Assembly (NCBI GenBank): GCA_965237995.1
Contig: CBDEGO010000002.1
Span: forward strand, 496,001 to 560,000
Length of the DNA: 64,000 nucleotides
Source: JAAELZ01 sp965237995
Lineage (GTDB): Bacteria; Pseudomonadota; Gammaproteobacteria; Arenicellales; Poriferihabitantaceae
Direction: 5' to 3'
Part shown: positions 26,081 through 34,191 of the stretch, in pieces
How positions within the stretch are numbered: position 1 is the first letter of the stretch
How the letters are laid out: the number at the start of each line of letters is the position of its first letter
The notes under the pieces: model-generated
Database searches by the model: none
What the model was told of the DNA's origin: nothing
What the model saw: the letters and a program-made list of their open reading frames with translations, nothing else
Translations under genes and position numbers: made by a program

Positions 26081-27259
26081 ATGATATTTCTAAAGATTCG
26101 CCTCAAGAACATTTACATGTTCAAAGATGCAGAATTGGACTTAACCTATAAATCCAAGTTACCTAGCTCCACCATCGAGGGTGAGTGGTTAGAGGGTTTT
26201 CCAAAAATTCGTTTTAAACGCGTATGCGTGATCACCGGAGCCAACGCCTCTGGTAAAACTGTGTTCGGAAAAGCGCTATGCTTGATTAACAATTATATTA
26301 ATGGCAGCGATGTTAATCAGAGTAATAATGAATTGCTCAACTTGTCACGGATAATGTATAAGCGAAATCGGCCTGCCTCATTTGAAGTGGAATTTATTAC
26401 TCCTGAGACAAACCAAATTCACTTATTAAAAGCTAGGTTTGATGAAAGCGGATTGCTAGAAGAAAGCTATAGGTGCGCCAAGCTGATTAAATCGAAAACT
26501 TACGGCAACACTTCATCCGAATTAAGGTCTTCCGAACCTTTATCTGAGTACCATAGAAACACCAATAATCATGGGGTACCCTTATCCGGATTTTCTAGCT
26601 ATGCTCATTCAACTGGTAAAGTAGGCGTGATTCCAGATTGGAATTATAGGTTCTCAGATGCGAACTCCGACTCCAAAACTGGTAATTTCATAGCAGCCAA
26701 TATTAAGACAATGTGTGCGTTCCTAAAGGCTTTTGACTCGTCTATAAAAAACGTAGAGGCCATTGGTGACGAGGAGTACAGAATAATATTTCGCAGCAAT
26801 GAAACTCTATTGGTTGATAAAGGGGAGATTGTTCGTAAAAACAGATTATCAAGGGGAACTCTCGAGGCGATTGAGATAGCGAGCTTTTATAAGGACATTC
26901 AATCTACGAAAGAGAAACTCCTCCATGCTGATTTAGGAATTATGTCGAAATCAAGGACATTTTATTTAGACGAAAAGCTAGCCTACTCTCATACAGAAGT
27001 AGAAAAATCAATACTCAATTTAATGATCGAAAACTTACCTAGGCATTCGCAGCTATTTTATACAACGCATAATTATGATGTTCTAGACATGAATCTCCCA
27101 GCACATAGTTATGTTTTCATGAAGAAGCCAGAGTATTCAGAGTTTGTCCAACCAGAAAAATTGGGATATAACCAAAATGACCGTAGTCTGCTTGGATACG
27201 TGGAAAATGACGTGTTTGATACTCTACCCAATCTAGACAGCATTGATGGTCTACTATGA
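26081..27259 (+). CDS. ABC-type AAA ATPase of a putative two-gene defence module
   Basis: The 392-residue product begins with a typical SMC/RecF-like strand (FLKIRLKNIYMFKDAELDL). Walker A is GANASGKT at residues 53-60, an ABC-signature-like LSRGT is at 256-260, Walker B FYLDE at 294-298, and a switch His in TTHN at 328-331. This is the AAA_15/AAA_21 layout of OLD-like, RloA and AbiL-type ATPases. It overlaps the next gene by 4 bases (ATGA), showing translational coupling. Sensor function in phage defence is inferred from family and partner, not shown. Confidence 0.82.
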   Translation: MIFLKIRLKNIYMFKDAELDLTYKSKLPSSTIEGEWLEGFPKIRFKRVCVITGANASGKTVFGKALCLINNYINGSDVNQSNNELLNLSRIMYKRNRPASFEVEFITPETNQIHLLKARFDESGLLEESYRCAKLIKSKTYGNTSSELRSSEPLSEYHRNTNNHGVPLSGFSSYAHSTGKVGVIPDWNYRFSDANSDSKTGNFIAANIKTMCAFLKAFDSSIKNVEAIGDEEYRIIFRSNETLLVDKGEIVRKNRLSRGTLEAIEIASFYKDIQSTKEKLLHADLGIMSKSRTFYLDEKLAYSHTEVEKSILNLMIENLPRHSQLFYTTHNYDVLDMNLPAHSYVFMKKPEYSEFVQPEKLGYNQNDRSLLGYVENDVFDTLPNLDSIDGLL

Positions 27260-27768
27260 GCCAGACGTTCTACTATATTTGCGAAGGCGTCTGTGAGAAA
27301 AGGTTAATAGATACTCTTAAAAGCAGTAAGAGAATACACCACGGAAAATGTAAGCGCCTGAATTTATGGGACTCAAACATTAGTAAAGTCATCAGAAAAA
27401 TCAGTAGATCTGACGTAATTGTTGTTGTTTTTGATACGGATGTACTCACCAGAAAAACTAACTTTTTAGGAAATATTTCAGCTCTGTGTACCCACACCAA
27501 AAGCGTCATTCTTCTAGCGCAATGGAATAATTTTGAAGAAGAGCTCGCTTATGCATGTAGACTAAATCATAGTGACCTGCCACAAGTGTTATATCGCATA
27601 ACTCATTCAGACGACTTTAAACACAAAATTTGTAAAGACAATAACTTACTGAACACTCTAGACAGGAATGGTTTTGACCTTGACAGAATGTGGTGCAGGC
27701 CTGACCAAGAAAACAAACTAAATATCCCACAGAAGAGCAATCTATACTGGGGGAAAAACAAGATGTAG
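27256..27768 (+). CDS. RloB/TOPRIM-like putative nuclease, partner of the ATPase
   Basis: The 170-residue product has the TOPRIM/RloB pattern. A first strand with an acidic turn (YYICEGVCEKRL; Glu10, Gly11, Glu14) is followed by a second strand DVIVVVFDTDV with Asp60 and Asp62, and a WNNFEEELAYA segment at about 90-100 that resembles the conserved NPcFE.WLLLHF of RloB proteins. RloB-like proteins pair with AAA_15 ATPases in AbiL and related phage-defence modules. The domain is short and lacks the long C-terminal extension of DUF4435 PARIS effectors. Nuclease activity is inferred. Confidence 0.65.
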   Translation: MSQTFYYICEGVCEKRLIDTLKSSKRIHHGKCKRLNLWDSNISKVIRKISRSDVIVVVFDTDVLTRKTNFLGNISALCTHTKSVILLAQWNNFEEELAYACRLNHSDLPQVLYRITHSDDFKHKICKDNNLLNTLDRNGFDLDRMWCRPDQENKLNIPQKSNLYWGKNKM

Positions 27769-28071
27769 AGCTAACTTAAGTATAGTTCTACCTAGTCAAC
27801 CCTTTCAATTCAACAAACGTAAAAACACCGGTAGCCGTAAATAATAGAGCAATGATAGCTAACTAGTACGAAATCTAAATAACCGTCTACCACCTGCTTA
27901 GCTATGAGAGTAATAAATGAATTTATGGCCCACATCCGTAGAGCGATACATCTGATCAAGGTACAAAATACGTGATTACTACTCATCCTACTATACAAGC
28001 ACTTGCCTCTGATACTCTCGCGCTGCAATATTCCTAGCTTATCGATCGATTCTTATACGTTAACCATCAAC
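27769..28071. other. AT-rich spacer after the two-gene module
   Basis: About 300 bases with no supported gene. A frame open from a TTG at 28003 runs into the cupin gene but lacks a ribosome site, so the cupin start was placed at 28072. No attachment site or direct repeat flanking the module could be identified by eye. Confidence 0.5.
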
Positions 28072-28395
28072 ATGAATAGACTAACCATACAAAACGCCCT
28101 CCAAGAACTAAACCAAGTAGATACGCCCTATAAAGAACTATTTCAACATGGCTCTCTTAGCGTAGAAATATATCAACCTGAAAATGTGGATGATCAGCAA
28201 CCACACGACCGCGATGAAGTTTATGTAGTCACATCAGGGTCGGGCTATTTTGTGAACGGCGAATCCAGAGAACCCTTCGAACAAGGTGAGCTTTTATTTG
28301 TACCCGCAGGAGTAGTACATCGTTTTGAAGAATTCACCGCAGATTTTTCAACATGGGTGATATTCTATGGACCAGTAGGCGGTGAAGCAGCATAG
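28072..28395 (+). CDS. small cupin-domain protein
   Basis: With the ATG at 28072 the product has 107 residues and is one cupin barrel. Cupin motif 1 is PHDRDEVYVVTSGSGYF (metal ligands His and Glu), and motif 2 is GELLFVPAGVVHRF (His ligand). Stand-alone cupins of this type are often metal-dependent isomerases, dioxygenases or sensors; sequence alone does not say which. It has no operon partner; a 314-base gap follows. Confidence 0.82.
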   Translation: MNRLTIQNALQELNQVDTPYKELFQHGSLSVEIYQPENVDDQQPHDRDEVYVVTSGSGYFVNGESREPFEQGELLFVPAGVVHRFEEFTADFSTWVIFYGPVGGEAA

Positions 28396-28709
28396 CTGCG
28401 GTTGCATTACCCTGAATAGAGCAAAAAGAACGGAGGATTGTCATTGATTAAACTAACTGTAAAAGTTTATATCAAACCTGATACGACTCAATTAAGCAAA
28501 ACATAGCTGAATACGCAAGAGTCGACACGTTACCCTGAAACCACTCTGTCATTGCCGAAATTGCGGAGATAGCTTTCTTAACAGCCATTTGGCCTTAGAT
28601 TGATTCTCGCCCCAGTAATCGTTATTTTTTGTATTGGCTAGTTATCTGTTGCTGACTAAACCAACAAGCTAACTCAACCGTTGAATTAATTATCGATTAA
28701 ACTAGTAGC
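28396..28709. other. spacer with a possible gene remnant
   Basis: A GGAGG at 28431-28435 precedes a TTG at 28444 that opens a 20-codon frame ending at 28506 (start LIKLTVKVYIKPD). The wording recalls the first strand of antibiotic-biosynthesis-monooxygenase-like proteins, but stops follow at once. This may be the stub of a deleted gene. Nothing else is supported in this stretch. Confidence 0.3.
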
Positions 28710-29132
28710 ATGCCAGCCATTAACAGCTACACCCCTCTGCCATTACATGAATGCGTGTCTTTTTTATTGATTGAGAACAATCACGTTTTAATCGAACAAC
28801 GCCGCCTAGACAAAGAAAGTGACCCCGGTTTATTTGCCATTCCAGGTGGTCATACTGAAAACCAAGAAAGTCACGAACAAACACTTCAACGCGAGTTACA
28901 AGAAGAACTCAGCGTGCAATCAACCCAGCACCAATTTGTGTGCTCGTTAGTTCATCGCACCACCACTGAAGCACAATTGATTCACTACTACTTAGTACAT
29001 CAGTGGGTTGGAGAAATACAATGTCACGAAGCGGAAGCTATGCACTGGATCTCACTCGATCAACCTGAAAAAATAGACATTGCCGCCGATCGTATTGCGT
29101 TAAGCGAGGCGATCAGAATTTACGGATCATAA
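28710..29132 (+). CDS. Nudix hydrolase
   Basis: The 140-residue product contains a full Nudix box from GGHTENQESHEQTLQRELQEE at about residues 46-66, matching G-x5-E-x7-RE-U-x-EE; the final Gly is replaced by Ser. The N-terminal CVSFLLIENNHVLIEQRR strand pair is also typical. These enzymes hydrolyse nucleoside diphosphate derivatives with Mg2+. It leads a close run with a racemase-like gene 12 bases on and a GNAT gene. Confidence 0.88.
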   Translation: MPAINSYTPLPLHECVSFLLIENNHVLIEQRRLDKESDPGLFAIPGGHTENQESHEQTLQRELQEELSVQSTQHQFVCSLVHRTTTEAQLIHYYLVHQWVGEIQCHEAEAMHWISLDQPEKIDIAADRIALSEAIRIYGS

Positions 29133-29144
29133 AACTAACGGACT

Positions 29145-29837
29145 ATGAAAACAATTGGCCTCATTGGCGGCATGAGCTGGGAATCAACCACAAGCTATTA
29201 TCAATTGATCAATCAAGGCGTAAAGGAGCAGCTTGGTGGATTGAGCAGCGCTAAGCTATCCTTAGTAAGTGTAAATTTTGCAGAGATTGAAACGCTACAA
29301 CATCAAGGTCGGTGGGACGAGACCGCCAACATCTTGGGTGACGCCGCCGTTGCATTAGAAGCCAGTGGTGCAGACTTTTTCCTTATCTGCACTAACACCA
29401 TGCATAAAGTGGCCGATCAAGTGCAACAGCGAGTCAATATTCCTATGCTGCATATTGCCGATGGTACCGCTGAACAATTACTTAAAGATGGCATAAGTAA
29501 AGTGGGCTTGCTAGGGACACGTTTCACGATGGAACAAACTTTCTACAGGGGTAGATTGACTGATAAATTTGGCATTACTGTGTTAACGCCGAATGAGGAG
29601 GAGCAAGAAATCGTCCATAAAATCATCTATGAAGAACTTTGCTTGGGCAAAATTAATGACCCATCGCGGGTAGAATATATAAAAGTCATAGATTCATTAT
29701 ATGCTAGCGGCGCGCAAGCAATCATACTAGGCTGTACAGAGATCGCGCTACTCATTAAGCAATCTGACACCGCGGTGCCACTCTACGACACAACCGAGAT
29801 TCACGCTGTGAAGGCGGTTGAGTACGCACTCAAATAA
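29145..29837 (+). CDS. aspartate/glutamate racemase family protein
   Basis: The 230-residue product has IGLIGGMSWESTTSYY at the N-terminus and the two cysteines used in cofactor-free racemisation: CTNTMHKVAD near residue 82 and GCTEIALLI near residue 196. This is the usual length and motif set for the family (RacX/YgeA/Dat group). It would interconvert L- and D-amino acids, perhaps for cell-wall peptide or signalling. It is followed by a GNAT gene and preceded by a Nudix gene, likely in one transcript. Confidence 0.9.
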   Translation: MKTIGLIGGMSWESTTSYYQLINQGVKEQLGGLSSAKLSLVSVNFAEIETLQHQGRWDETANILGDAAVALEASGADFFLICTNTMHKVADQVQQRVNIPMLHIADGTAEQLLKDGISKVGLLGTRFTMEQTFYRGRLTDKFGITVLTPNEEEQEIVHKIIYEELCLGKINDPSRVEYIKVIDSLYASGAQAIILGCTEIALLIKQSDTAVPLYDTTEIHAVKAVEYALK

Positions 29838-29847
29838 GATAAACGCT

Positions 29848-30294
29848 ATGAACATCGTCCAAGCCGAACTCAAGCACGTTGAAAGCATTGGATATCTATT
29901 TGATCTGTATCGCCAATTTTATCACTGTGAGCCCGATAGAAACTTAGCCAACGAATACATACAGGATCGGCTTCGCAATAATGAATCGGTTATTTTCTTG
30001 GCGCAGAACGAACAAGGAAAAGGACAAGGTTTCGTGCAGCTCTACCCTTCCTTCTGTTCAGTCGACGCGGTCAAAATTATGATTCTATACGATCTGTTTG
30101 TCGACAACAGTGCGCGCCGACAAGGTGTTGGAGAAGCACTTATGAATCGCGCGAAAACTTACGCTAGCGAAGTAGGTGCAGCGCGCTTAGATCTGCTAAC
30201 CGCGCATTCTAATATAGTGGGGCAATCCTTATACGAGAAACTCGGTTATGAAAAAACCAATACCAACTTTCATGCTTATTCGCTTCAGTTATAA
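29848..30294 (+). CDS. GNAT-family N-acetyltransferase
   Basis: The start is the ATG at 29848. The 148-residue product has the GNAT core: a strand ILYDLFVDNSARRQGVGEALM with the pyrophosphate loop RRQGVG at about residues 94-99, and the later HSNIVGQSLYEKLGYEKTN helix-strand typical of the family. It starts 11 bases after the racemase stop. Substrate unknown; an amine or amino acid acceptor is usual. Confidence 0.88.
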   Translation: MNIVQAELKHVESIGYLFDLYRQFYHCEPDRNLANEYIQDRLRNNESVIFLAQNEQGKGQGFVQLYPSFCSVDAVKIMILYDLFVDNSARRQGVGEALMNRAKTYASEVGAARLDLLTAHSNIVGQSLYEKLGYEKTNTNFHAYSLQL

Positions 30295-30488
30295 ATCTAC
30301 TTTTCAACATTAAGCGAATTATTTATTCATTAGGCAAATGGTTATTCGCCCAATAAAACAAGCATTATACCGTCAAGAAGTGCAGTGCGCGTTGTCTATC
30401 CAAGATGGTAAATTGTTAGTTTGCTTGTGGCTTGTTAAGTCAAGGGAACTTAAAATCACCCGAGTACTAATTTATAAGCGGGGTCACA

Positions 30489-31499
30489 TTGAGCGCTCAA
30501 ACACAGATACAAAGTGAAATCGACCTAGATCTCGATGGAAAACAGTATGGATACCTACGCGTACCCTACTCTGTTCATCGATCAGCTTATGGCTGGCTAC
30601 CCGTACCGATTATCTCAATCAAAAATGGGGCAGGCCCAACCGTATTATTAATGGCCGGTAATCACGGTGATGAATATGAAGGGCAAATTGGTTTAGCCGA
30701 ACTCGCGCGCGAACTAGAAGCAGACAATGTAAGCGGGCAACTTATTATTTTACCACAAGCTAACGCACCAGCCGCTAAGGCAGGGACACGTACCTCCCCA
30801 CTAGACCAAGGCAATTTGAATCGCAGCTTTCCTGGCGACCCTGCTGGCAAGCCAACTAAGATGATCGCACATTACATCGAGTCAGCATTGTTATCACGTG
30901 CTGATTACTTGTTTGATATTCATTCTGGCGGCACTTCCTTAGTCTACAAACCAACCTTACTGGTTTCTGATGAGGGGCAAGCCTCGATTCCTCAATCAAA
31001 GTTAGATTTAATTAATGCCTTTGGTTTTCCTAAAGCGCTAATCTATAAAGAAAATAAAGCAGCGGGCTATTCTTCATCGGCAGCTACCCGCAATAATGCT
31101 ATCGCGATCACCGCCGAGATGGCAGGCAGTGGCGATGTAAACCCTGAAGCCTTGGAGGTTCTAAGGCGTGGACTTAAATCAGCGTTGCAGCATATAAACG
31201 TCCTCAAGACGGCAAACAAATCTAAGTCTGATACTCTGCAAACCCAATTGTTGATTGCGCCCTCGCCAGACTATTTGGTATTTGCTCGTGAACAAGGCTT
31301 ATTTGAACCATTGGTACAGATTGATCAATCCATTACACAAGGCCAAGTGATCGCTAATATTCACCGATCAGATACTCCTTGGGAGAACAGTGTCGAGATA
31401 AAAAGCCCTGTAGACGCGATAGTCGTGTGCAAGCGCGCTTTGGCACAAGTACAATGTGGAGACTGTCTCTACGAACTTGCTATCCCTTATACTGCATAG
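30489..31499 (+). CDS. zinc carboxypeptidase-fold deacylase (DoeB / aspartoacylase family)
   Basis: The 336-residue product is an M14-type succinylglutamate desuccinylase/aspartoacylase. Zinc residues are in GNHGDEYEG (His and Glu, near residue 58) and LFDIHSGG (His, near residue 142). RTSPLDQGNLNRSFPGDP near residue 101 resembles N-alpha-acetyl-L-2,4-diaminobutyrate deacetylase (DoeB). A TTG start at 30489 with GGGG upstream is likely. Other ectoine-degradation genes are absent, so the true substrate may be another N-acyl diamino acid. The next gene, 8 bases on, is an amino-acid decarboxylase. Confidence 0.75.
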   Translation: MSAQTQIQSEIDLDLDGKQYGYLRVPYSVHRSAYGWLPVPIISIKNGAGPTVLLMAGNHGDEYEGQIGLAELARELEADNVSGQLIILPQANAPAAKAGTRTSPLDQGNLNRSFPGDPAGKPTKMIAHYIESALLSRADYLFDIHSGGTSLVYKPTLLVSDEGQASIPQSKLDLINAFGFPKALIYKENKAAGYSSSAATRNNAIAITAEMAGSGDVNPEALEVLRRGLKSALQHINVLKTANKSKSDTLQTQLLIAPSPDYLVFAREQGLFEPLVQIDQSITQGQVIANIHRSDTPWENSVEIKSPVDAIVVCKRALAQVQCGDCLYELAIPYTA

Positions 31500-31507
31500 A
31501 ATCACCC

Positions 31508-32680
31508 ATGAAAACGACACCTCAGTACGCAAATGTCTCCGAGCTCATAAGCAACTTGAACAACGATGAAACAATCAATTGCCTGTGCCCAGATGTTTTG
31601 CGCAAACATGTGAGTTTTTTTAAGACTGCTTTCCCTGGAACCGTGGCTTATGCCGTAAAAGCGAACCCGGCTCCTTTACTAATTGAGGAAATGACCAAAG
31701 CCGGCGTTACTCACTTTGATGTCGCTTCAGTCCCTGAAATTGCTCTTATTCGCGGCATTCAACCCAGTGCAACCTTACTTTACGATAACCCAATAAAATC
31801 TCGCTTGGAGCTAACTCAAGCCTATCACAACTATACGGTACGCAACTTCGCCATTGATGATGCGCTAGAATTGCAGAAAATTAACGATATTATTGGTGAC
31901 GATTCTTCGGTAGAAATCTCTATCCGTTTCGGCACGGGAGAGTCGTCCGCTGTTTATGACTTAGGCACTAAATTTGGCGCCGATGAAGAGACTGCTATCA
32001 GCTTACTAAAGCAAATTGATGCGTTCGGCTATAAAGCAGCACTCACTTTTCACCCTGGCTCGCAATGCTTGGAAGAAGACGCCTACAACAGCCATATCGA
32101 AGTAGCCGCTCGTATTGAAGCGCGCTCTGGTATCAACATTGTTAGGCTGAATGTAGGCGGTGGCTTTCCCACTAATTACCCTAATAGTGGCGCACCCAAG
32201 CTAACTGCAATATTTGATGAAATTAGTAAAACCTTTAAAGCGCATTTTCCTAATCGAACTATTGAATTGATATGCGAACCGGGTCGCTCCTTAGCCGACC
32301 CCGCAATTTCCACCCTCACACGAGTTAAACACCGAAGAGTCGAACCCATCGTTTTCCTAAATAACGGAATTTACGGTGATTTCATGGAGCAAATGCTCAC
32401 CCGACTTGAGATTCCTACACGAGTTTATAGAGGTTCCAAACAACTGATTGGCGAAACCAAGCCATTTAAAGTGTTTGGCCCAACTTGCGATTCACTAGAC
32501 GTGTTTAGTTATGATGTACCTTTACCAAGCGAGATTGCAGAAGGAGACTGGATTGAATTTGCAGATATGGGCGGATATGGGTCATCGACCTCAACCCAGT
32601 TCAATGGCTATTGCTGCGGCAATTACGTACTAGTAGATAGCGGTTTCGAAAGCGAGGCTTATAAAGCCAATCAGGTTTAG
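31508..32680 (+). CDS. PLP-dependent group IV amino-acid decarboxylase (ornithine/diaminopimelate type)
   Basis: The ATG at 31508 was chosen, because the longer frame overlaps the previous gene by 120 bases. The 390-residue product has PLP lysine in AYAVKANPAP near residue 51, HPGSQCLE, NVGGGFPTNYP (phosphate-binding Gly loop), ICEPGRSL and the C-terminal FGPTCDSLD with the catalytic Cys and Asp. This layout fits ornithine decarboxylase-like enzymes. Paired with a DoeB-like deacylase, it may turn an acylated diamino acid into a diamine. The exact substrate is open. Confidence 0.85.
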   Translation: MKTTPQYANVSELISNLNNDETINCLCPDVLRKHVSFFKTAFPGTVAYAVKANPAPLLIEEMTKAGVTHFDVASVPEIALIRGIQPSATLLYDNPIKSRLELTQAYHNYTVRNFAIDDALELQKINDIIGDDSSVEISIRFGTGESSAVYDLGTKFGADEETAISLLKQIDAFGYKAALTFHPGSQCLEEDAYNSHIEVAARIEARSGINIVRLNVGGGFPTNYPNSGAPKLTAIFDEISKTFKAHFPNRTIELICEPGRSLADPAISTLTRVKHRRVEPIVFLNNGIYGDFMEQMLTRLEIPTRVYRGSKQLIGETKPFKVFGPTCDSLDVFSYDVPLPSEIAEGDWIEFADMGGYGSSTSTQFNGYCCGNYVLVDSGFESEAYKANQV

Positions 32681-32814
32681 ACACTTTAACGGTCTATGGA
32701 AACTACACAATAAAAGTCAGTAGCCTCGTCTTACACAAGCCGACTTGAGCCTTTTAATAAGCACTTTTTGTGATCGCGCAAGCGATTCTCGAAATTGTAA
32801 ACTGTTGTAAACCT

Positions 32815-34146
32815 ATGGTAAATGACGACGACATTAAATTCGAGCGCTCCGTTCTAGAAGCGCTGAATGCCTTTGCTCTAGATATTATTTTACTAAGCAC
32901 ACGAGAAGAGCTCTTCTGGTACCTTGCACGAGATGTGGTAGGTAGCATGGGTTTTGAAGACTGTGTCGTTTATGTTGTTGATGATACTAAACAGACGATT
33001 ACACAAGTAGCCGCGGTAGGCCCCAAAAACCCAGATGGAGAAGAGATTCAGCAACGGCTAAAGCTTTCAATCAATAGTGGCATTACTGGTGCGGTGGTAA
33101 AAAGTCAAAAGGCCATTGTCGTTGACGATGTTAAGCAAGACGAGCGCTATATAGCTGATTTAGATACTGCGAGTTCTGAAATATGTGTACCGTTTTTTTT
33201 GGATGGAGAAGTCTTTGGCGTCATAGATTGCGAAAGCGCGGAAATAGCCAAGTTTAATACGAAACATTTACAAAACCTGTCTACGGTCGCCGCGATGACG
33301 AGCGCCAAGTTACAGTTGCTTGCAGAATCAGATTTAGCGCGAAAAAGGCTGGAAGACTTAAACCACACTAATCGTTTACTGCGCGATGAAATTGAACAAC
33401 GCGAACAAACAGAAGCCAAGCTATTACGCGCACAAACTATGGATGCGCTTGGTCAGTTAACCTCGGGTATCGCGCACGACTTCAATAATCATCTAGCCAT
33501 TATATCGGGAGGCATCGAACTACTTGAAGCAAAAAACAATATCGATAAGTCTGAATTCCAACCTATTTTTTCATCAATACAAAGATCCGCTCAGCTGATC
33601 ACAAGGTTACTCGCCTTTTCAAGATCACAGAGTCTGAACCCGAAGCCAATTGACTTAGGAAAGTTAGTCGATGGAATGACTGAGTTATTAAACAGAACCC
33701 TTGGAGGGGAAATTGAAATAATAAGTACTGTTGACAGCCAATTATGGAGGGCTTTAGCAGACGCTGGCCAAGTAGAAAATGCAATTCTTAATTTGGCGAT
33801 CAATTCTCGCGATTCCATGTCGAACGGAGGACAGCTAACCATAGAGTGCTCCAATGTTCATTATGACAACACGTCCTATGATTCCTCTCTAGATTTAGAA
33901 TTCGGTCAATATGTAGTGATTACTGTTGGCGACAGTGGTTGCGGCATATCGAAGGAAAATATCAATCGTGCAATTGAACCATTCTTTACCACCAAAGAGG
34001 TTGGCAAAGGAACCGGGTTAGGCCTATCTATGGTTTACGGCTTTGCAAAACAATCTGGGGGAGATCTAGTGATCTACAGCAAGAGCGGTCACGGAACAAC
34101 CGTTAAGATATTTCTTCCACGCACCTTGCTTGATCAAGACTCGTAA
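32815..34146 (+). CDS. soluble GAF-domain sensor histidine kinase
   Basis: The ATG at 32815 was chosen over a GTG at 32770. The product of about 443 residues has no membrane segment. An N-terminal GAF domain (about residues 20-170, with GITGAVVKSQKAIVVDDV) is followed by a coiled linker, an H-box LTSGIAHDFNNHLA, the N-box NLAINSRDSM, G1 GDSGCGIS, an F-box EPFFTTKEVG and G2 GKGTGLGLSMVYGFA. These are all the parts of an HPK4-type kinase. No response regulator gene is adjacent, so it signals to an unlinked partner. The ligand of the GAF domain is unknown. Confidence 0.88.
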   Translation: MVNDDDIKFERSVLEALNAFALDIILLSTREELFWYLARDVVGSMGFEDCVVYVVDDTKQTITQVAAVGPKNPDGEEIQQRLKLSINSGITGAVVKSQKAIVVDDVKQDERYIADLDTASSEICVPFFLDGEVFGVIDCESAEIAKFNTKHLQNLSTVAAMTSAKLQLLAESDLARKRLEDLNHTNRLLRDEIEQREQTEAKLLRAQTMDALGQLTSGIAHDFNNHLAIISGGIELLEAKNNIDKSEFQPIFSSIQRSAQLITRLLAFSRSQSLNPKPIDLGKLVDGMTELLNRTLGGEIEIISTVDSQLWRALADAGQVENAILNLAINSRDSMSNGGQLTIECSNVHYDNTSYDSSLDLEFGQYVVITVGDSGCGISKENINRAIEPFFTTKEVGKGTGLGLSMVYGFAKQSGGDLVIYSKSGHGTTVKIFLPRTLLDQDS

Positions 34147-34191
34147 CACAATCAGATCACCCTCGCTTATCCAGTGCCGTTCAAGTACTCT

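Noticed and set aside
28003..28071. TTG-initiated extension of the cupin gene
   Set aside because: No ribosome site and unrelated sequence; the ATG at 28072 gives a normal cupin length.
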